Positions 43,420 through 46,230 of a stretch of 46,230 nt of DNA are shown in pieces. Below the pieces are notes generated by a model. It was not told the origin of the DNA and did no database searches. It saw only the letters and a list, made by a program, of their open reading frames with translations. The stretch comes from Ferruginibacter sp. (GTDB lineage: Bacteria > Bacteroidota > Bacteroidia > Chitinophagales > Chitinophagaceae): contig JAOQAK010000060.1 of the NCBI GenBank assembly GCA_025963635.1, forward strand, positions 87,575 to 133,804, written 5' to 3'. Numbering within the stretch: position 1 is the stretch's first letter; each line of letters starts with the position of its first letter. Made by a program: the position numbers and the translations under genes.

Positions 43420-46230
43420 TCAATTATTTATTTCTATCGTAACTGGCCCCAGGAGCCCCGCTTCCAGCAATGGTTTTGCTTGTAAACGAAATGGAGCATT
43501 GGTGTGTGTAAGTCGCTTTTCTTCCGGCAAGCGCTGGTCTCCTACAACCCTGTTGCTCCATGTATTGGTTACTTCAATTTTTAATTCATTTTTTCTGGTA
43601 TGAATGGCTTTGGTGATATCTACCTGGTAAGGGGCGGTCCATACGATGCCGCAGTTGATGCCATTTACAAATACTTCTCCAATATTGGCAACATTTCCTA
43701 AGTCGAGATAAGCTTTCCTGTTTTTTGCAGTTCCGGCAGTATAATCAAAGGTTTTATGATAAGACGCCGTTCCTGAGTAAAACCTTATCGCGGTATCAAC
43801 ATTTTTACTCCAATCCTGCAAAGAATCAAACACTACCGGTTTAGCGTAGCCCCCATAGGTTGTATCAAAATTTACAGTCCACGATCCGGTGAGGGTTTGC
43901 GCTGTTTTCGTTTCAATCCAGTTGTTTCCACGATGAGAAGATTGAATGTTGACCGCTTGTTGAAGCACAATGAATATTGAACCATTCGGAGCTAAGCGAA
44001 CAGGCAATTTTGTTCTGCCATTTTCAATCTTCCAATCATTTGCTAATTGCGCATCACCGGTTACGGCGTCCCACAATTCAGGCTGGCGGCCGGTTACTCT
44101 TAATGAGACATTGATTGTTCTTGAAATATTTTTTTGATTTGAGATAAAATAAATGTCAATACCGGGCGCTGTACGATGGGTCCAGGCAATGGATGTACAC
44201 CTGGTATTCGAACCATCATCGGTTGAAATAAAATCCGGTTGAATGCCAATTGCTTCAAAGTTTGCTGCTGTGTACGGACCCTGAATGATCATACCCTTTC
44301 CCAACTTCCATCGCTTCAATCCCTGGGCTGTATTCTGCATTAATTTGCCACTGGCATTCGATAATTTTTGCACCTCACGATTGACAAGCGATTGTTCATT
44401 TACTAGAATCGTAGCACCCTGTTCAACAATTTTCTTTAGCTGCCCAGCCACCTGCACTGATGTGAAACCGCCATTTGGATTCATTTTTAAAGACCCCGGT
44501 AGCACTAATAGTTTATAAGTGGCTCCTCCATTCAATACGATGTTGCCATTACTAACTTTTGAAAGATGCAGCAGCGCATCCTTGTTATAAGAATCGTAAG
44601 CATATCCATTGAGTGGATCTATCCAATCTGAAGGCTCAGTAATGTTCGCAGAATGATTCACGCCTGGCGGTGATTGCATCATTGGCTCGCCAACATTTAC
44701 CAAACGGGTTTCTTCCTTCAGCACCCTTTCCTTACCCACAATTCCAGGCAAAATTTTTATCAGATTTTCCGGCAAAACAGAACGCCTTGGAATTTCTTCG
44801 CCGGTAAAAACTGCTATGTCTACCACGGGTTTTCCTACTTGTAATAAAGCCTGGCAGCGTCTTGCATATTCCACCCAGGCTTTACCCTGCTTCCACCATG
44901 TTTGATCTCTTTGAAAAAAGAGGCCGATTCCATCCAATGTCATTCCCGGTTTTCGATTTGTCCATGGGTTGTGCATGAACACGTGATACACCAGCCTGTT
45001 TATCCCCAATGCATAGTTGCGATCCTGCAAAGATTTCAGCATACCGGGGTGTTCATCCCATAATAATCTCAGTTCTGTAAATGCCTCTGCCTGGATGATC
45101 GGTTTGCCATAGATATGAGCGCCGGAAATAGCGTCCATCATATCATTTGGTTTGTCATGCGTAGGACTCCGCAGCCAGAACTCTCCCATCGGTATGTCTG
45201 CCTGTTTATAATGTAGCATGCCATCACTCACCATTGTTGGCGCAACACTTTCCGCGACAAAACTACAACCCTTTTCATGGGCCAATTTTGCCAAAGTAGT
45301 ATAAAAATTATCCGTGATCAACTGAGAAATTGTTTCCCGGATATCTTGCAAAAATTGCTCAGAGGCATCGGCACTTTCCAGTGGAACTCCTGTCATAATG
45401 GGAAGGTAATTGTATAGATCGTAACCACGATGCTGCATAAATGCTTTCCGGAATACAGGCGACCAGTTTTGGCTTCCACACTCCCAGCTATCTACATGAA
45501 ATATCTTTAATACGGAATCAGTAATCTCTTTTTCTACTTTGTTAAAGAAAGTCCCAAACCAATTGTCGAATTGTAATTTCGTCACTTCGGGATTGAACTT
45601 ATCGGACTCAAGCCCTTTGCCACCGCCACCTGTATCGTTTCTATGTCCTGTGGAAGTATGCCCCATCCTGAGGATGGTCCACCTACCCGCCGGTACATTC
45701 CAATTCAATCTCCCTGTTTTGTCAAACTTTGAAGTGATATCGATGATTGATTTCAGTGGAACACAATTATCTCCCGCTATTTGTTCTTTGGTGGTGTGTG
45801 GACTGATGCGCCATACACTTCCGTTCTTCCCTTCGTACTGGTTAATTTTTGCTTCGCCCGATAATTCAATGCCTGCCACTTTTAGAACCGGTTTCCATTT
45901 TGCGGCATCCAGGTCCTCTGCTCCCGGTTCGGAACCTTTTTTATCGTATATAAATCGAAAATATTTGGCGGTGACCGGCTTTATAGAATGGGTATAGTTT
46001 TCATCCCAATCCTGCCATCCGTGCCGTGGTGATTGTAGACGAGTATGGTTGGTAAAATGTATTCCATCGTTACTTACCTGAATGAGCAAACGATTGGATT
46101 GATAATTGGTACGGCTGCTGATTGTAACGGTACGGCAGGCAAACGGCTGCTGAAATTCGTACTGTATCCAACAGGAATCATCGCAGGTAAAATTCTTTTT
46201 GTTGCCGGGAACAACCAATAAAGGCAACAC
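43420..46230 (-). CDS. GH106-like alpha-L-rhamnosidase (N-terminus beyond window)
   Basis: 936 residues are visible with no start, so the gene continues to the right. The visible part begins with a discoidin-like sugar-binding region (VTISSRTNYQSNRLLIQVSN) and continues with the GH106 catalytic barrel: GPAxRWTILRMG-type strand (VPAGRWTILRMGHTSTGHR), KIFHVDSWECGSQNWSP, FVAESVAPTMVSDGM and GKPIIQAEAF. A C-terminal GH2-like jelly roll has GEVFVNGINCGIVWTAPYQ and NELKIEVTNTWSNRVVGDQR. GH106 enzymes release L-rhamnose from rhamnogalacturonans. With the pectate lyase and esterases this points to pectin, probably rhamnogalacturonan-I, as substrate. Confidence 0.85.
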   Translation of the reverse strand: MLPLLVVPGNKKNFTCDDSCWIQYEFQQPFACRTVTISSRTNYQSNRLLIQVSNDGIHFTNHTRLQSPRHGWQDWDENYTHSIKPVTAKYFRFIYDKKGSEPGAEDLDAAKWKPVLKVAGIELSGEAKINQYEGKNGSVWRISPHTTKEQIAGDNCVPLKSIIDITSKFDKTGRLNWNVPAGRWTILRMGHTSTGHRNDTGGGGKGLESDKFNPEVTKLQFDNWFGTFFNKVEKEITDSVLKIFHVDSWECGSQNWSPVFRKAFMQHRGYDLYNYLPIMTGVPLESADASEQFLQDIRETISQLITDNFYTTLAKLAHEKGCSFVAESVAPTMVSDGMLHYKQADIPMGEFWLRSPTHDKPNDMMDAISGAHIYGKPIIQAEAFTELRLLWDEHPGMLKSLQDRNYALGINRLVYHVFMHNPWTNRKPGMTLDGIGLFFQRDQTWWKQGKAWVEYARRCQALLQVGKPVVDIAVFTGEEIPRRSVLPENLIKILPGIVGKERVLKEETRLVNVGEPMMQSPPGVNHSANITEPSDWIDPLNGYAYDSYNKDALLHLSKVSNGNIVLNGGATYKLLVLPGSLKMNPNGGFTSVQVAGQLKKIVEQGATILVNEQSLVNREVQKLSNASGKLMQNTAQGLKRWKLGKGMIIQGPYTAANFEAIGIQPDFISTDDGSNTRCTSIAWTHRTAPGIDIYFISNQKNISRTINVSLRVTGRQPELWDAVTGDAQLANDWKIENGRTKLPVRLAPNGSIFIVLQQAVNIQSSHRGNNWIETKTAQTLTGSWTVNFDTTYGGYAKPVVFDSLQDWSKNVDTAIRFYSGTASYHKTFDYTAGTAKNRKAYLDLGNVANIGEVFVNGINCGIVWTAPYQVDITKAIHTRKNELKIEVTNTWSNRVVGDQRLPEEKRLTHTNAPFRLQAKPLLEAGLLGPVTIEINN

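Noticed and set aside
45539..45997. Plus-strand open frame of 152 codons
   Set aside because: Antisense to the GH106 gene with no family features.
1..46230. tRNA/rRNA genes, CRISPR array, insertion sequence or prophage
   Set aside because: None was seen by reading; no transposase, integrase or spaced repeats were recognised. The repeats at 39-41 kb are palindromes, not a spaced array.

Overview
The window looks like the chromosome of a Bacteroidota bacterium, most likely of the Chitinophagaceae or a close relative. The signs are AT-rich intergenic DNA, promoters of the TTTG / TAnnTTTG type, few Shine-Dalgarno sequences, many lipoproteins and secreted proteins, a type IX secretion tail on a CHRD protein, LytTR/LytS-type two-component signalling, and a sugar-degradation block typical of the group (sialate O-acetylesterases, DUF3826, DUF5703, GH106, pectate lyase). 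I saw no tRNA, rRNA, CRISPR array, insertion sequence or prophage.

Layout. 0-14 kb is ordinary housekeeping and accessory content: a universal stress protein cut by the left edge, a LolA-like periplasmic protein, a four-copy CHRD protein, two SDR oxidoreductases (one with an N-terminal membrane/secretion signal), an S41 protease lipoprotein, a LysE-type exporter, a VOC protein, a duplicated-domain DUF6799-like protein and a LytS/LytTR histidine kinase-response regulator pair. 14-22 kb holds an intradiol-dioxygenase lipoprotein whose signal peptide is broken by a T9 tract, then the most striking gene of the window: a 1770-residue protein combining two serine alpha/beta-hydrolase domains, an M17-aminopeptidase N-domain-like segment, a CHAT (caspase-like) protease domain and a helical tail. 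A secreted esterase and an HD-domain protein follow. 22-31 kb has a large secreted protein, a thioredoxin-like protein, an ArsR-SRPBCC pair with two visible operators, and a four-gene operon with a glycerophosphodiesterase and a metallophosphoesterase between outer-membrane proteins.

30.9-35.0 kb is a decaying stress-response island. It contains remnants of a YtxH-like protein, a Mg2+ P-type ATPase (DKTGT still readable), a phosphoenolpyruvate synthase and a second universal stress protein. They surround two intact genes, a tandem universal stress protein and a bacterial eRF1-like (baeRF-type) protein.

35.1 kb to the right edge is a pectin / rhamnogalacturonan degradation block with two convergent halves: sialate O-acetylesterase and DUF5703 on the plus strand; DUF3826 (frameshifted), a second esterase, a PL1-like pectate lyase and a GH106-like alpha-L-rhamnosidase on the minus strand. 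A palindromic repeat family occurs twice in it. No SusC/SusD pair is visible inside the window.

Several genes carry a single-base break in a homopolymer (YtxH, intradiol dioxygenase, DUF3826). Some may be sequencing errors; the multiply damaged ATPase and PEP-synthase remnants cannot be explained that way.
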